NCBI GenBank assembly: GCA_048359995.1
Contig: DBGCPK010000017.1
Coordinates: 1 to 64,000, forward strand
Length of the DNA: 64,000 bases
Direction of reading: 5' to 3'
Origin: UBA3210 sp048359995
Lineage (GTDB): Bacteria; Bacillota_I; Bacilli_A; RFN20; CAG-449
Shown here: positions 42,494-50,010 of the stretch, piece by piece
How positions within the stretch are numbered: the first letter of the stretch is position 1
How the letters are laid out: each line of letters starts with the position of its first letter
Notes under the pieces: model-generated
Seen by the model: only the letters and a program-made list of their open reading frames with translations
Databases searched by the model: none
What the model was told of the DNA's origin: nothing
Made by a program: the position numbers and the translations under genes

Positions 42494-43635
42494 AAGAAAA
42501 AAAAGAAACCAGAATACTGGTGGGATTGTCCGGAGGCGTCGATTCCGCGATCGCCGCATATCTTTTGAAACAAGAAGGTTATCAGGTCGCCGGAGGCTTT
42601 ATGCGGAACTGGGACGCGATCGCCAACGGGGATTTTCTGGGAAATCCGACGTTGAACGAGAGCCAGTGTCCGCAGGAAAAAGATTACGAAGACGCAAAAA
42701 AGGTCGCCGAAATTTTGAATATCCCTCTGCTTCGCGCCGATTTTGTCAAAGAATACTGGGACGAAGTGTTTACCTATTTTTTGGACGAATATCAAAAAGG
42801 AAGAACGCCCAATCCGGACATTTTCTGCAACAAATACATCAAATTCGATAAATTTTTGAATTTTGCAAAAGATAACGGATTCGATTTTATCGCCACCGGT
42901 CATTACGCGAAAAGGGTAGATACGGAGAAAGGCGTCGAATTGCACAAATCCTTCGATACCAATAAAGACCAAACCTATTTTCTTTCTCAGGTCAGTCGGA
43001 AACAACTCGGCGAGTGCCTTTTCCCGTTAGGGGACATCGATAAGAGCGAAGTCAGGAAAATCGCGCGGGATCTGCTTCTTCCGATCGCGGATAAAAAGGA
43101 TTCGACGGGCGTCTGCTTTATCGGCGAACGCCGGTTCCGAGAGTTTCTCAACAATTACCTTCCCGCCAAAGCGGGCGAGATCGTCGACGCCGTCTCCGGA
43201 GAAGTCGTCGGCCATCACGAAGGCGTGCTTTACTATACGTTGGGGCAGAGAAGAGGCCTTGGAATCGGCGGATTGAAAGGAAGAGATGCTTCTTCCTGGT
43301 TTGTCGTCGGAAAAGACGTTCGGGCAAATCGCCTGTATGTCGTGCAGGGGGAAGAAAACGAACATCTTCTTTCCGATCGCGCGATCGTTACTAAGGTCAA
43401 CTGGATCGCTTCCGAGATACCGGAAAATCCTCTTCACGTCGGGTGCAAATTCCGATACAGACAGAAAGATCAGGGAGTCGTCCTGAAATTCATCGGAAAA
43501 GATATCGTCGAACTGACTTTCGACCGACCGTATAAAGCGGTAACTCCGGGACAGGCTGCCGTTTTCTATCGGGAGAACGAGTGTTTAGGAGGAGGAATAA
43601 TCGATGAAATCTTTTATCAAGGGAGGAAAAAATAA
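42490..43635 (+). CDS. mnmA: tRNA-specific 2-thiouridylase MnmA
   Basis: 381 residues. ATP-binding PP-loop GLSGGVDSAI at the N-terminus, the catalytic Cys in PNPDIFCNKYIKF and the second active-site Cys in DSTGVCFIGER. It makes s2U at the wobble position of tRNA-Lys, -Glu and -Gln, with sulfur from a cysteine desulfurase that is not in the window. The nudix gene starts 3 nt downstream. Confidence 0.96.
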   Translation: MKEKKETRILVGLSGGVDSAIAAYLLKQEGYQVAGGFMRNWDAIANGDFLGNPTLNESQCPQEKDYEDAKKVAEILNIPLLRADFVKEYWDEVFTYFLDEYQKGRTPNPDIFCNKYIKFDKFLNFAKDNGFDFIATGHYAKRVDTEKGVELHKSFDTNKDQTYFLSQVSRKQLGECLFPLGDIDKSEVRKIARDLLLPIADKKDSTGVCFIGERRFREFLNNYLPAKAGEIVDAVSGEVVGHHEGVLYYTLGQRRGLGIGGLKGRDASSWFVVGKDVRANRLYVVQGEENEHLLSDRAIVTKVNWIASEIPENPLHVGCKFRYRQKDQGVVLKFIGKDIVELTFDRPYKAVTPGQAAVFYRENECLGGGIIDEIFYQGRKK

Positions 43636-43638
43636 AAA

Positions 43639-44151
43639 ATGATTCGTTTGCATCTGAACGACGATCAATGGCCGAATGAGGGAATCGACCACATTCGGCA
43701 GGTTGCCCGCGCGGTTTTGCTCGACGAAGAAGATCGGGTGTGCTTGCTGAAAGTTTACGGTAACGACGCTTTCGGACTCAGAGATTACTACGAAACTCCC
43801 GGAGGCGGTGTCGACGAAGGAGAAACCTTTGAAGAAGCCCTGATTCGCGAATTGGACGAAGAGGTCGGCGTTAAGGCGGAGATCGCGGTCTTTCTCGGAG
43901 AAATCATCGATTATTACAATTTAATCCGAAGGAAAAACGTCAATCGTTATTATCTATGCAGGATCGATCGGAGAACAAAGATTCATCACGAGTCGAAGGG
44001 CGATGACCTCATTCAATCGGTAGGTTTTTATCCTTTGGAAGAGGCGATAGAAAAATACCGATCGATGCCCGACTTTGGTTGCGGTAAGCTGGTCAAGAAA
44101 AGAGAGCTCCCGATTCTTCTGGAAGCGAAACGGTTTCTAAAAGAAAGATAG
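43639..44151 (+). CDS. Nudix hydrolase
   Basis: 170 residues with a complete nudix box GGGVDEGETFEEALIRELDE followed by EVGV. The catalytic Glu residues and Mg2+ site are intact. The substrate is unclear; similar proteins act on nucleotide sugars or modified nucleotides. SD GGAGG lies in the mnmA end, so it is probably cotranscribed with dtd-mnmA. Confidence 0.88.
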   Translation: MIRLHLNDDQWPNEGIDHIRQVARAVLLDEEDRVCLLKVYGNDAFGLRDYYETPGGGVDEGETFEEALIRELDEEVGVKAEIAVFLGEIIDYYNLIRRKNVNRYYLCRIDRRTKIHHESKGDDLIQSVGFYPLEEAIEKYRSMPDFGCGKLVKKRELPILLEAKRFLKER

Positions 44152-44179
44152 TGCATTTTTCGTTTAAATTATTTATAAT
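44151..44179 (+). promoter_or_regulatory. Promoter of the small membrane protein gene
   Basis: TATAAT (44174-44179) with GTGCAT 17 nt upstream. Confidence 0.5.
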
Positions 44180-44199
44180 AAAAGGCGAGAGGAAAAGTT

Positions 44200-44838
44200 A
44201 TGAAAAAAATTGTGAACAAGATTTTCAATCCGAAAAAGACGGGACTGTTTTGGCTTTACTTTGTTCTCGGCGCATTAACTATGATCGTCGGAATAATGCT
44301 GATGCCTGTCTGGCAGAACTGCGGAAATTGGTGCTTCTATAAGGACTGGGGATTGCAAATCGTCAATATCATCATCGCCGTATGTTTGATCCTGTATTTG
44401 GTTTTATTTCTGATTAAGAAGATCGCCGGACGTTCTAACGGCGTGATCAAAGTGTTGACGATCGTCGAGTTCGTCATTCTCGCTTTGGTTGCGATCGGTT
44501 GCGTTCTACAACAATTCAAAGTCATCAATGTCGGAGGTTCCTGCGCCATTCTCGGATTGGCGATGTGGTGTCGGGGTGTCGTCGAAATTTTCAGAGCCTA
44601 TTACCATCAGAAGGGAAATAACGAAAAATATCCGGTGTGGTGGCTCGTCGTCGCGATGGTATTCGTCTCTGTGGGCGTTTATCTGTTCGCCAAACCTCTT
44701 TTCCAAGACGTCGTGATTCTTTGGGTCTTCGTTTGTTTGATTCTCCTCTTCGGTATCGTTCTCGTAATCGATGGATTTCTGGCTAAACCGGTCGGAAAGA
44801 AATCGGTCACCTCGAAAAAGAAGACGACGAACCGTTAG
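44200..44838 (+). CDS. Integral membrane protein, unknown function
   Basis: 212 residues with six hydrophobic helices and a basic tail of Lys and Thr. The two cysteines in NCGNWCFY between helices 1 and 2 could form a disulfide outside the cell. Topology is vaguely HdeD/DUF308-like but I cannot confirm the family. Own promoter and terminator; SD GAGAGG. Confidence 0.65.
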   Translation: MKKIVNKIFNPKKTGLFWLYFVLGALTMIVGIMLMPVWQNCGNWCFYKDWGLQIVNIIIAVCLILYLVLFLIKKIAGRSNGVIKVLTIVEFVILALVAIGCVLQQFKVINVGGSCAILGLAMWCRGVVEIFRAYYHQKGNNEKYPVWWLVVAMVFVSVGVYLFAKPLFQDVVILWVFVCLILLFGIVLVIDGFLAKPVGKKSVTSKKKTTNR

Positions 44839-44856
44839 AAATTTCTAACGGTTTTT
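44830..44856 (+). terminator. Palindromic terminator across a stop codon
   Basis: A perfect 24-nt palindrome (AACCGTTAGAAA and its complement) contains the TAG stop of the preceding gene and is followed by a short T-run. The rimO SD begins only a few bases later. Confidence 0.75.
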
Positions 44857-44870
44857 ATGAGGTTTAAGCG

Positions 44871-46163
44871 ATGAAAGTGGGTTTGGTATCGTTAGGTTGC
44901 GCGAAGAATTTAGTGGATTCGGAAATGATTCTTTCTCTGTTTCAAAGAAACGGGTTTGAAATCGTCAATGACGAAAAAAAGGCCGATATTCTCGTCGTCA
45001 ACACCTGTGGATTTATCGAAGCGAGCAAACGGGAATCGATCGATATGATTTTGAATATGGCGGGATTAAACAAAACACTGATCGTCACCGGTTGTCTGGT
45101 CGAACGATATAAAGATGAGCTGGAAAAAGAATTGCCGGAGGTCGATCTCTTTCTGGCGATTCGGGATTATCCGTATTTTTCCGAACTCGTCACCCGTCTT
45201 TTGAAGAGCAAATGCCTGCAAGGTGAACTCGATCTGAATCGGAGAGTATTGACCACCGAAAATTTCACGGCTTATCTGAAAATATCCGAAGGCTGCAACA
45301 ATCGTTGCACTTATTGCGCGATTCCTTTGATTCGCGGTTCTTTTAAGTCGGTCGATAAATATGAAATCTTGTCTCAGGCGAAATCTTTGAGGGAAAAAGG
45401 CGTAAAAGAACTGGTGGTAATTTCTCAGGATACGACCCGATACGGAGAAGATATCGAAGAATACCGGACGGATATCGTCGATCTTTTGAAATCGCTTCTT
45501 GAAATCGAAGGCTTTGAGTACATTCGATTGCTGTATTTGTATCCGGATGAAATCACGGACGAACTCATCGATTTAATCGGCAGTGAACCTCGGTTGACGC
45601 CGTATTTCGACATACCGATTCAGCATTGTTCCGACCGCGTTCTCAAAGCGATGCATCGCCGCGGGAGCAAAGAGGAACTGATCGCCTTGTTTAGAAAGAT
45701 CAGGAGAAGAATTCCTTCCGCCGTATTGAGAACCACGTTGATCGTCGGATTTCCCGGTGAAAGCGACGAAGAATTTGAGGAATTGGTCGATTTTGTCAAA
45801 GAAATGGAGTTCGATCATCTGGGTGCTTTTACTTATTCGCAAGAAGAAGGAACTGCGGCGTACGATTTTCCGAATCAAATCGCCGAAAAGACGAAGAAGA
45901 GCCGATACAGGAGAATCATGAAAGTTCAGCAGAGTATTTCCCGTAAGAAGAACCGCGCGCGGATCGGAGAGATTCATCGAGGGATCGTCGTTCATCGAAC
46001 GGAAGAAGGTCTGTATTGGTTGAGAAGCCATTTCAACGCCCCCGACGACATCGACGGAAAAATCGTTTTTTCCGCTTGGACACCTTTGGAAGTCGGCGAT
46101 ATCGTCGACGTGAAGATTACCGCTTGCGATAGTTACGATTTATACGGCGAATTGATCGATTAG
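44871..46163 (+). CDS. rimO: Ribosomal protein uS12 methylthiotransferase RimO
   Basis: 430 residues: UPF0004 domain with cysteines in SLGCAKN, NTCGF and TGCL (auxiliary iron-sulfur cluster), radical-SAM motif CNNRCTYC, and a C-terminal TRAM domain. It adds methylthio to Asp of S12. The cysteine spacing and SLGCAKNLVDSE start separate it from MiaB. It directly follows a terminator, so it needs its own promoter or readthrough. Confidence 0.94.
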   Translation: MKVGLVSLGCAKNLVDSEMILSLFQRNGFEIVNDEKKADILVVNTCGFIEASKRESIDMILNMAGLNKTLIVTGCLVERYKDELEKELPEVDLFLAIRDYPYFSELVTRLLKSKCLQGELDLNRRVLTTENFTAYLKISEGCNNRCTYCAIPLIRGSFKSVDKYEILSQAKSLREKGVKELVVISQDTTRYGEDIEEYRTDIVDLLKSLLEIEGFEYIRLLYLYPDEITDELIDLIGSEPRLTPYFDIPIQHCSDRVLKAMHRRGSKEELIALFRKIRRRIPSAVLRTTLIVGFPGESDEEFEELVDFVKEMEFDHLGAFTYSQEEGTAAYDFPNQIAEKTKKSRYRRIMKVQQSISRKKNRARIGEIHRGIVVHRTEEGLYWLRSHFNAPDDIDGKIVFSAWTPLEVGDIVDVKITACDSYDLYGELID

Positions 46164-46174
46164 TTCGAAAAAAT

Positions 46175-46213
46175 GCATATATTAACATATAGGTGTTGAT
46201 ATATGCTTTTTTC
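46175..46213 (+). terminator. Hairpin enclosing the toxin SD and start codon
   Basis: GCATATAT (46175-46182) and ATATATGC (46199-46206) form an 8-bp stem followed by CTTTTTT-like sequence. The loop holds the SD AGGTG (46191-46195) and the stem holds the ATG (46203-46205). It may be rimO's terminator and a translational block for the next gene. Confidence 0.5.
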
Positions 46214-46742
46214 TAACAACAAGAAGAACCGTGCCTATTCGAAAAAGATTTTCAGATCGATCGAAGATAAATTGCAAGGAATCGATCAGGAAATGGCGAG
46301 CGAGTACTTATCGTGGCTCGACAAGAAAACCTATTATTTGAAGAAAACTTACGACAAGGAGGGATACGGCTCTCAACCCGACAGTTTATCCAGAGGCGAT
46401 GTCGTGTGGGTGGAATTCGGCATCAACGTCGGCACGGAACTTTCGGATTATAAAACGAAAGGTCATTATGGCGTCGTTTGGAACGTCGATTTGGGGAATG
46501 TCGTCGTCATTCCTTTATCGAGCAGGGAAACCAACGGTTCGGAATTGACGTACGATTTGGGAGTGATCGACGGCTTGAACGAAAAAGAAAATACGCATTC
46601 TTATCTGAAATTAGATGCGATACGTTCAGTTTCCAAACGAAGAATAGGAAGAATGAACAACAAAGATACGGGAAAAATCACTTTGGATCGGACTCGGATC
46701 GAAATGATCAAAAAAGCGATTTTTAATTCTTTTATTCGGTAA
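46203..46742 (+). CDS. PemK/MazF-like toxin domain protein without visible antitoxin
   Basis: 179 residues: a helical N-terminal part (about 1-60) and a MazF/PemK fold (RGDVVWVEFGINVGTE, GHYGVVWNV, VVVIPLSSRE, then LDAIRSVSKRRIGR). MazF-type toxins are mRNA endoribonucleases. The usual small antitoxin gene upstream is absent: only 39 nt separate it from rimO. Either the helical N-terminal extension modulates activity, or the antitoxin is elsewhere, or this is a non-TA member. Its translation start lies in a hairpin. Confidence 0.82.
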   Translation: MLFSNNKKNRAYSKKIFRSIEDKLQGIDQEMASEYLSWLDKKTYYLKKTYDKEGYGSQPDSLSRGDVVWVEFGINVGTELSDYKTKGHYGVVWNVDLGNVVVIPLSSRETNGSELTYDLGVIDGLNEKENTHSYLKLDAIRSVSKRRIGRMNNKDTGKITLDRTRIEMIKKAIFNSFIR

Positions 46743-46749
46743 ATACCGC

Positions 46750-46755
46750 TATAAT
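46750..46755 (+). promoter_or_regulatory. -10 element for a probably leaderless transcript
   Basis: TATAAT ends 6 nt before the ATG at 46762, so transcription should begin at or next to the start codon. No SD is present. Confidence 0.5.
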
Positions 46756-46761
46756 GAGAAC

Positions 46762-47244
46762 ATGAGAAGAGAAAGAGCCACCCATACTTTGGATTTGTTT
46801 AAAGACGAGAATTCTCGGATTTTGATTTTGGGTTCATTTCCCAGCATTCAATCTCGCGGACAAAATTTTTATTACATGAACAAGACCAATCGATTTTATC
46901 AGGTGCTTTCCGCGCTGTATGGCGAGGATTTTTACTTTGCGTCCGTAGAAAGAAAAAAGGAACTGCTTCGTAAGCACTGCATCGCTTTGTTCGATGTCGT
47001 TACCGAATGCGAGATTTCCAATTCGAGCGACAGTTCTTTAAAGCCGATCGCTTACTTGGATCTCGAAGAGGTTACAAAGAATACGAAAATCGAACGCGTT
47101 TTTGTCAACGGCAATAAAGCTTACGAACTCTTTGTACGAAGATATCCGGAAGAAAAAGCCGAAAAACTGCCCTCTACCAGCAGCGCTAATGCACGCATGA
47201 GGTTAGACGATTTGATCCGCGAATGGAGAATTATTTTGGATTGA
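46762..47244 (+). CDS. DNA-deoxyinosine glycosylase (UDG superfamily family 6)
   Basis: 160 residues. The N-terminal motif LILGSFPSIQSRGQNFYY and the end LPSTSSANAR match the hypoxanthine-DNA glycosylase group of the uracil-DNA glycosylase superfamily. It removes deaminated adenine (hypoxanthine) from DNA. The start has no SD and sits 6 nt after a TATAAT, which suggests leaderless translation. Confidence 0.85.
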   Translation: MRRERATHTLDLFKDENSRILILGSFPSIQSRGQNFYYMNKTNRFYQVLSALYGEDFYFASVERKKELLRKHCIALFDVVTECEISNSSDSSLKPIAYLDLEEVTKNTKIERVFVNGNKAYELFVRRYPEEKAEKLPSTSSANARMRLDDLIREWRIILD

Positions 47245-47274
47245 TTACTTTTTTTCCCTTTTGGCGATTTACGC

Positions 47275-47303
47275 TTGACTAAGTATCGAATTATTATTAG
47301 AAT
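47275..47303 (+). promoter_or_regulatory. tRNA-Thr promoter
   Basis: TTGACT (47275-47280), a 17-nt spacer and TAGAAT (47298-47303), 12 nt before the tRNA. Confidence 0.8.
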
Positions 47304-47315
47304 AAACTTGCTTTT

Positions 47316-47389
47316 GCCTCAATAGTTAAATGGCATAACGGATCCATGGTAAGGATCAATTCGTAGTTCGATTCTGCGTTGAGGCACCA
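47316..47389 (+). tRNA. tRNA-Thr(GGT)
   Basis: The acceptor stem GCCTCAA pairs with TTGAGGC, followed by A and encoded CCA. The D arm is GTTA/TAAC with GG in the loop. The anticodon stem GATCC/GGATC has loop ATGGTAA, anticodon GGT. The T arm CGTAG/CTGCG has loop TTCGATT. 74 nt, all arms present. Confidence 0.97.
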
Positions 47390-47408
47390 TTTTTACAGAA
47401 TCGAAAAG

Positions 47409-47432
47409 TATGGAGTCTTCCATATTTTTTTG
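47409..47432 (+). terminator. tRNA-Thr terminator
   Basis: TATGGA and TCCATA around GTCT, followed by a run of T residues. Confidence 0.8.
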
Positions 47433-47547
47433 TTTTTAGATGTATTTCCCCTTATTTTGCGTATCGAAAAATGAAACGAACAGTATCAAAACCTTCATTT
47501 TCTTGAAAAAGATGTAAAAAATTGGAAGATTATTTCAATTCTTTCTT

Positions 47548-47556
47548 TGCTATTAT
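47548..47556 (+). promoter_or_regulatory. Extended -10 of the amidase-like gene
   Basis: TGCTATTAT lies 24 nt before the start codon; no good -35. Confidence 0.45.
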
Positions 47557-47580
47557 TTAGCCACGAAAAGGGGGATAATT

Positions 47581-48348
47581 ATGAAAAAAAGATACCAATT
47601 TTTGACTATTTTTGCCTTCACCAGCATATTGAGCCTTAACGGAACAAGATTGCATTCTTACAAGAGTAAACCGGTCGATATTCTGTTGAGCGATATCCGA
47701 GAGAATACGTCGGAAACAGATTTAGAGTCGGCAATTGAGAACATTTTATCGGAAGAAACGAGTTCTTCTTTCATCGATTCATCGGGTTTTGAAAATTCTT
47801 CGGCCGCCGAAGTTTCATATGATCGAAAGGTCAAAGTTTATTTAAACCCTTCCGTTCAAACGGCGAATATGTATGTCGATAATCTCGGCAGCGAAGGAAA
47901 AAACATGAACGACATTTGCGAATATATGATCGATGAACTGAAAGACGCAGAATTTATCGATTTGAAATACAATTTGAGTTACCTTCCTTTGGCCGAATCG
48001 GTTCGGGAAAGCAATGACTTCAACGCGGATATCCATTTTGCTCTGCATTCCAACGCAGGAGGCGGTAAGGGAAGCGAAATTTATACTTCGACCGACACGC
48101 AGTTTGCTCAGTATATTTACGAAAAATACAACACGATCGGAGACTTTTACCAAAGAGGGGTTAAAAACGGATCGTCTTTGTATGAGATCAGCCACAGCAA
48201 AGCAAAAAATCGCGTGTTGCTCGAATTATTGTTTCACGACAATCATCAGGAAGCAAAGTTTATCGTCGACAATAAGCAATTGATCGCGCACGTACTAGCG
48301 CAAGGAATCATCTCGTATATTCAGGAATTTTACTTTAATATTTACTGA
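47581..48348 (+). CDS. Exported N-acetylmuramoyl-L-alanine amidase-like protein
   Basis: 255 residues with a signal peptide-like N-terminus, a Ser/Glu-rich linker (about 35-80) and an Amidase_3 domain. The zinc-binding HSN appears in HFALHSNAGGGKGSEIY and the catalytic Glu probably in LLELLFHDNHQEA. The first zinc ligand region reads NPSVQTAN instead of the canonical DPGHGG, as in a [S/N]PSxQ-type subgroup that I recall from gut Firmicutes. It may be an active variant or a binding protein. SD GGGGG. Confidence 0.75.
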   Translation: MKKRYQFLTIFAFTSILSLNGTRLHSYKSKPVDILLSDIRENTSETDLESAIENILSEETSSSFIDSSGFENSSAAEVSYDRKVKVYLNPSVQTANMYVDNLGSEGKNMNDICEYMIDELKDAEFIDLKYNLSYLPLAESVRESNDFNADIHFALHSNAGGGKGSEIYTSTDTQFAQYIYEKYNTIGDFYQRGVKNGSSLYEISHSKAKNRVLLELLFHDNHQEAKFIVDNKQLIAHVLAQGIISYIQEFYFNIY

Positions 48349-48379
48349 CAACCCGACATAAAATAGTACGGGTGAATGA

Positions 48380-48847
48380 ATGGTGAAGATAAAAAGTTTA
48401 CTGAAAAGTTTGGTGCCGGTTCTTCTCGCGGCCGGATTGGGGAGTATTTTCGTCGTTTTGGATTACATCGATTACGATTCTTTGACTAAACCGTTTCTGA
48501 CTCCGCCGAAAATCGTTTTTCCAATCGCGTGGACGATAATTTATCTTCTGACGGCAACGTCGACATACTTATTCGATACGAGTGAAAGCGTCAAAGAGAT
48601 CAACCAAAAGGGGATCATCAACTTCTTTATCAATATGTTTATCAATCTCCTGTGGACGGTTACTTTTTTCGGATTGGGTCAACCGATCGTGGCGTTGGTT
48701 GTCCTGGTCTTGCTCTATTTGTCTACGCTGTCTCTCTTTTTGACTTATCGTAAAGTCAATCGGTTAAGCGGAAATCTGATCATACCTTACCTTCTGTGGC
48801 TTTTAATGGCTCTTTATCTGAATATTTGTATCGTTTTTTTGAATTGA
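48380..48847 (+). CDS. tspO: TspO/MBR family protein
   Basis: 155 residues, five membrane helices. Conserved TspO features include KPFLTPPKIVFPIAWTIIYLL after helix 1, NLLWTVTFFGLGQP, and LLWLLMALYLN in the last helix. The family binds porphyrins and related ligands and is linked to stress responses. It has a short SD (GGGTGA) and no partner genes in an operon. Confidence 0.9.
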   Translation: MVKIKSLLKSLVPVLLAAGLGSIFVVLDYIDYDSLTKPFLTPPKIVFPIAWTIIYLLTATSTYLFDTSESVKEINQKGIINFFINMFINLLWTVTFFGLGQPIVALVVLVLLYLSTLSLFLTYRKVNRLSGNLIIPYLLWLLMALYLNICIVFLN

Positions 48848-48848
48848 G

Positions 48849-48877
48849 TTGCCGATTTTCTTTCGCTTTGATATAAT
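48849..48877 (+). promoter_or_regulatory. greA promoter
   Basis: TTGCCG (48849-48854), a 17-nt spacer and extended -10 TGATATAAT (hexamer 48872-48877). Confidence 0.75.
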
Positions 48878-48906
48878 AAATCCGATTTGAAAAAGGAGAA
48901 CTATCG

Positions 48907-49389
48907 ATGAAAGACGAAGAAATTATCGTTACCAAAGAGGGGTATCGCAAATTAAACGAAGAATTGAGAACATTGATTGACAATGTTCTTCCGGAAGTGA
49001 TCGAACAATTAAAAGAAGCGAGAGCGCAAGGCGACTTATCGGAAAATGCCGATTATGACGCGGCGAGAAATCGTCAGGCCGAAGTCGAAGGGCGCATCGC
49101 GCAATTACAGCATCAAATCGAAAACGCCAAAGTGATCGACGAAGTAGGCGCATCGCACAACAGCAACATCGTCAAGATCGGATACTTCGTTACTTTAAAA
49201 GATCACAGCGACGGCTCGGTGACGAGATACCAAATCGTCGGTTCGACCGAATCCGATCCGAATCACCAGAAAATTTCCAACGAATGCATGCTGGCCAAGT
49301 CCATCTTGAATCACAAGGTCGGCGATAAGGTTCAAGTAAAAGTAATTCGCCCGTACGAGGTGGAAATTCTGAAAGTAGAAACCGAATAA
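48907..49389 (+). CDS. greA: Transcript cleavage factor GreA
   Basis: 160 residues: N-terminal coiled coil with the acidic tip LSENADYDAARNRQ, which reaches the RNAP active site and stimulates transcript cleavage, and a C-terminal FKBP-like domain. SD AAAAAGGAGAA. A strong terminator follows. Confidence 0.96.
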   Translation: MKDEEIIVTKEGYRKLNEELRTLIDNVLPEVIEQLKEARAQGDLSENADYDAARNRQAEVEGRIAQLQHQIENAKVIDEVGASHNSNIVKIGYFVTLKDHSDGSVTRYQIVGSTESDPNHQKISNECMLAKSILNHKVGDKVQVKVIRPYEVEILKVETE

Positions 49390-49413
49390 CTCACCAAAAG
49401 TGAGTTTTTTTTT
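49388..49413 (+). terminator. greA terminator
   Basis: AACTCAC and GTGAGTT around CAAAA, followed by about ten T residues. Confidence 0.9.
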
Positions 49414-49461
49414 TGAGAAATTTTCTATCCGACTGCTAATGGAAAAGTAGGAGGAAAAATT

Positions 49462-50010
49462 ATGGCATCAATTGTTAAATGGGTGATCGGAGCGATCGTC
49501 GGCGTGGTATTAGTCATCGTTGCTTTTATTCAAATCGATCCGAAAACAAAAACAGGGAATTCGGGAGTTCAACTGACGACGTCGTTGGCGGAAAATACCA
49601 TCGAAGTCAAAATCGAAGGACAAGTGGCGCACCCTGGAACCTATACGATCAGCACGGATAGCACGATCGGCGATTTGGTAAATTTGGCAGGAGGTTACCT
49701 TTCCAGCGCCGATCTCGATGCGTTGAACGACACGCTTTTCATCGAAGGAAGAACGTTGGTATATGTACCGATGCTCAGCGGTTATTCGCAATCCTGCGTG
49801 ATTGATCCGGACGCGAAGAAAATCAATGTAAACAGCGCGACGATCGAAGAATTGAAAGAGGTCAACGGCATCAGCGAAACTTTGGCGACCCGCATTGTGG
49901 CTTATCGCGAAGAAAACGGCGATTTTCAGACGTTGGAAGAATTGATGAATGTCGTCGGAATCGGAACGAAAACGTATGAAAAAATTCGCGACTCGTTGAC
50001 TTTGAAATAG
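49462..50010 (+). CDS. comEA: DNA-binding competence protein ComEA
   Basis: 182 residues: one N-terminal membrane anchor (about 5-24), an SLBB domain (IKIEGQVAHPGTYTI, then LVNLAGGY) and two helix-hairpin-helix motifs (INVNSATIEELKEVNGI and LMNVVGIGTKTYEKI). ComEA binds incoming DNA outside the membrane for transformation. The stop shares its last base with the comEC start. Confidence 0.94.
   Translation: MASIVKWVIGAIVGVVLVIVAFIQIDPKTKTGNSGVQLTTSLAENTIEVKIEGQVAHPGTYTISTDSTIGDLVNLAGGYLSSADLDALNDTLFIEGRTLVYVPMLSGYSQSCVIDPDAKKINVNSATIEELKEVNGISETLATRIVAYREENGDFQTLEELMNVVGIGTKTYEKIRDSLTLK

Noticed and set aside
44871..46163. MiaB rather than RimO
   Set aside because: SLGCAKNLVDSE start and overall motif spacing fit RimO; the MiaB-type start was not seen.
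46203..46742. Complete toxin-antitoxin operon
   Set aside because: Only the toxin-like gene is visible; no antitoxin-sized ORF with SD lies next to it.
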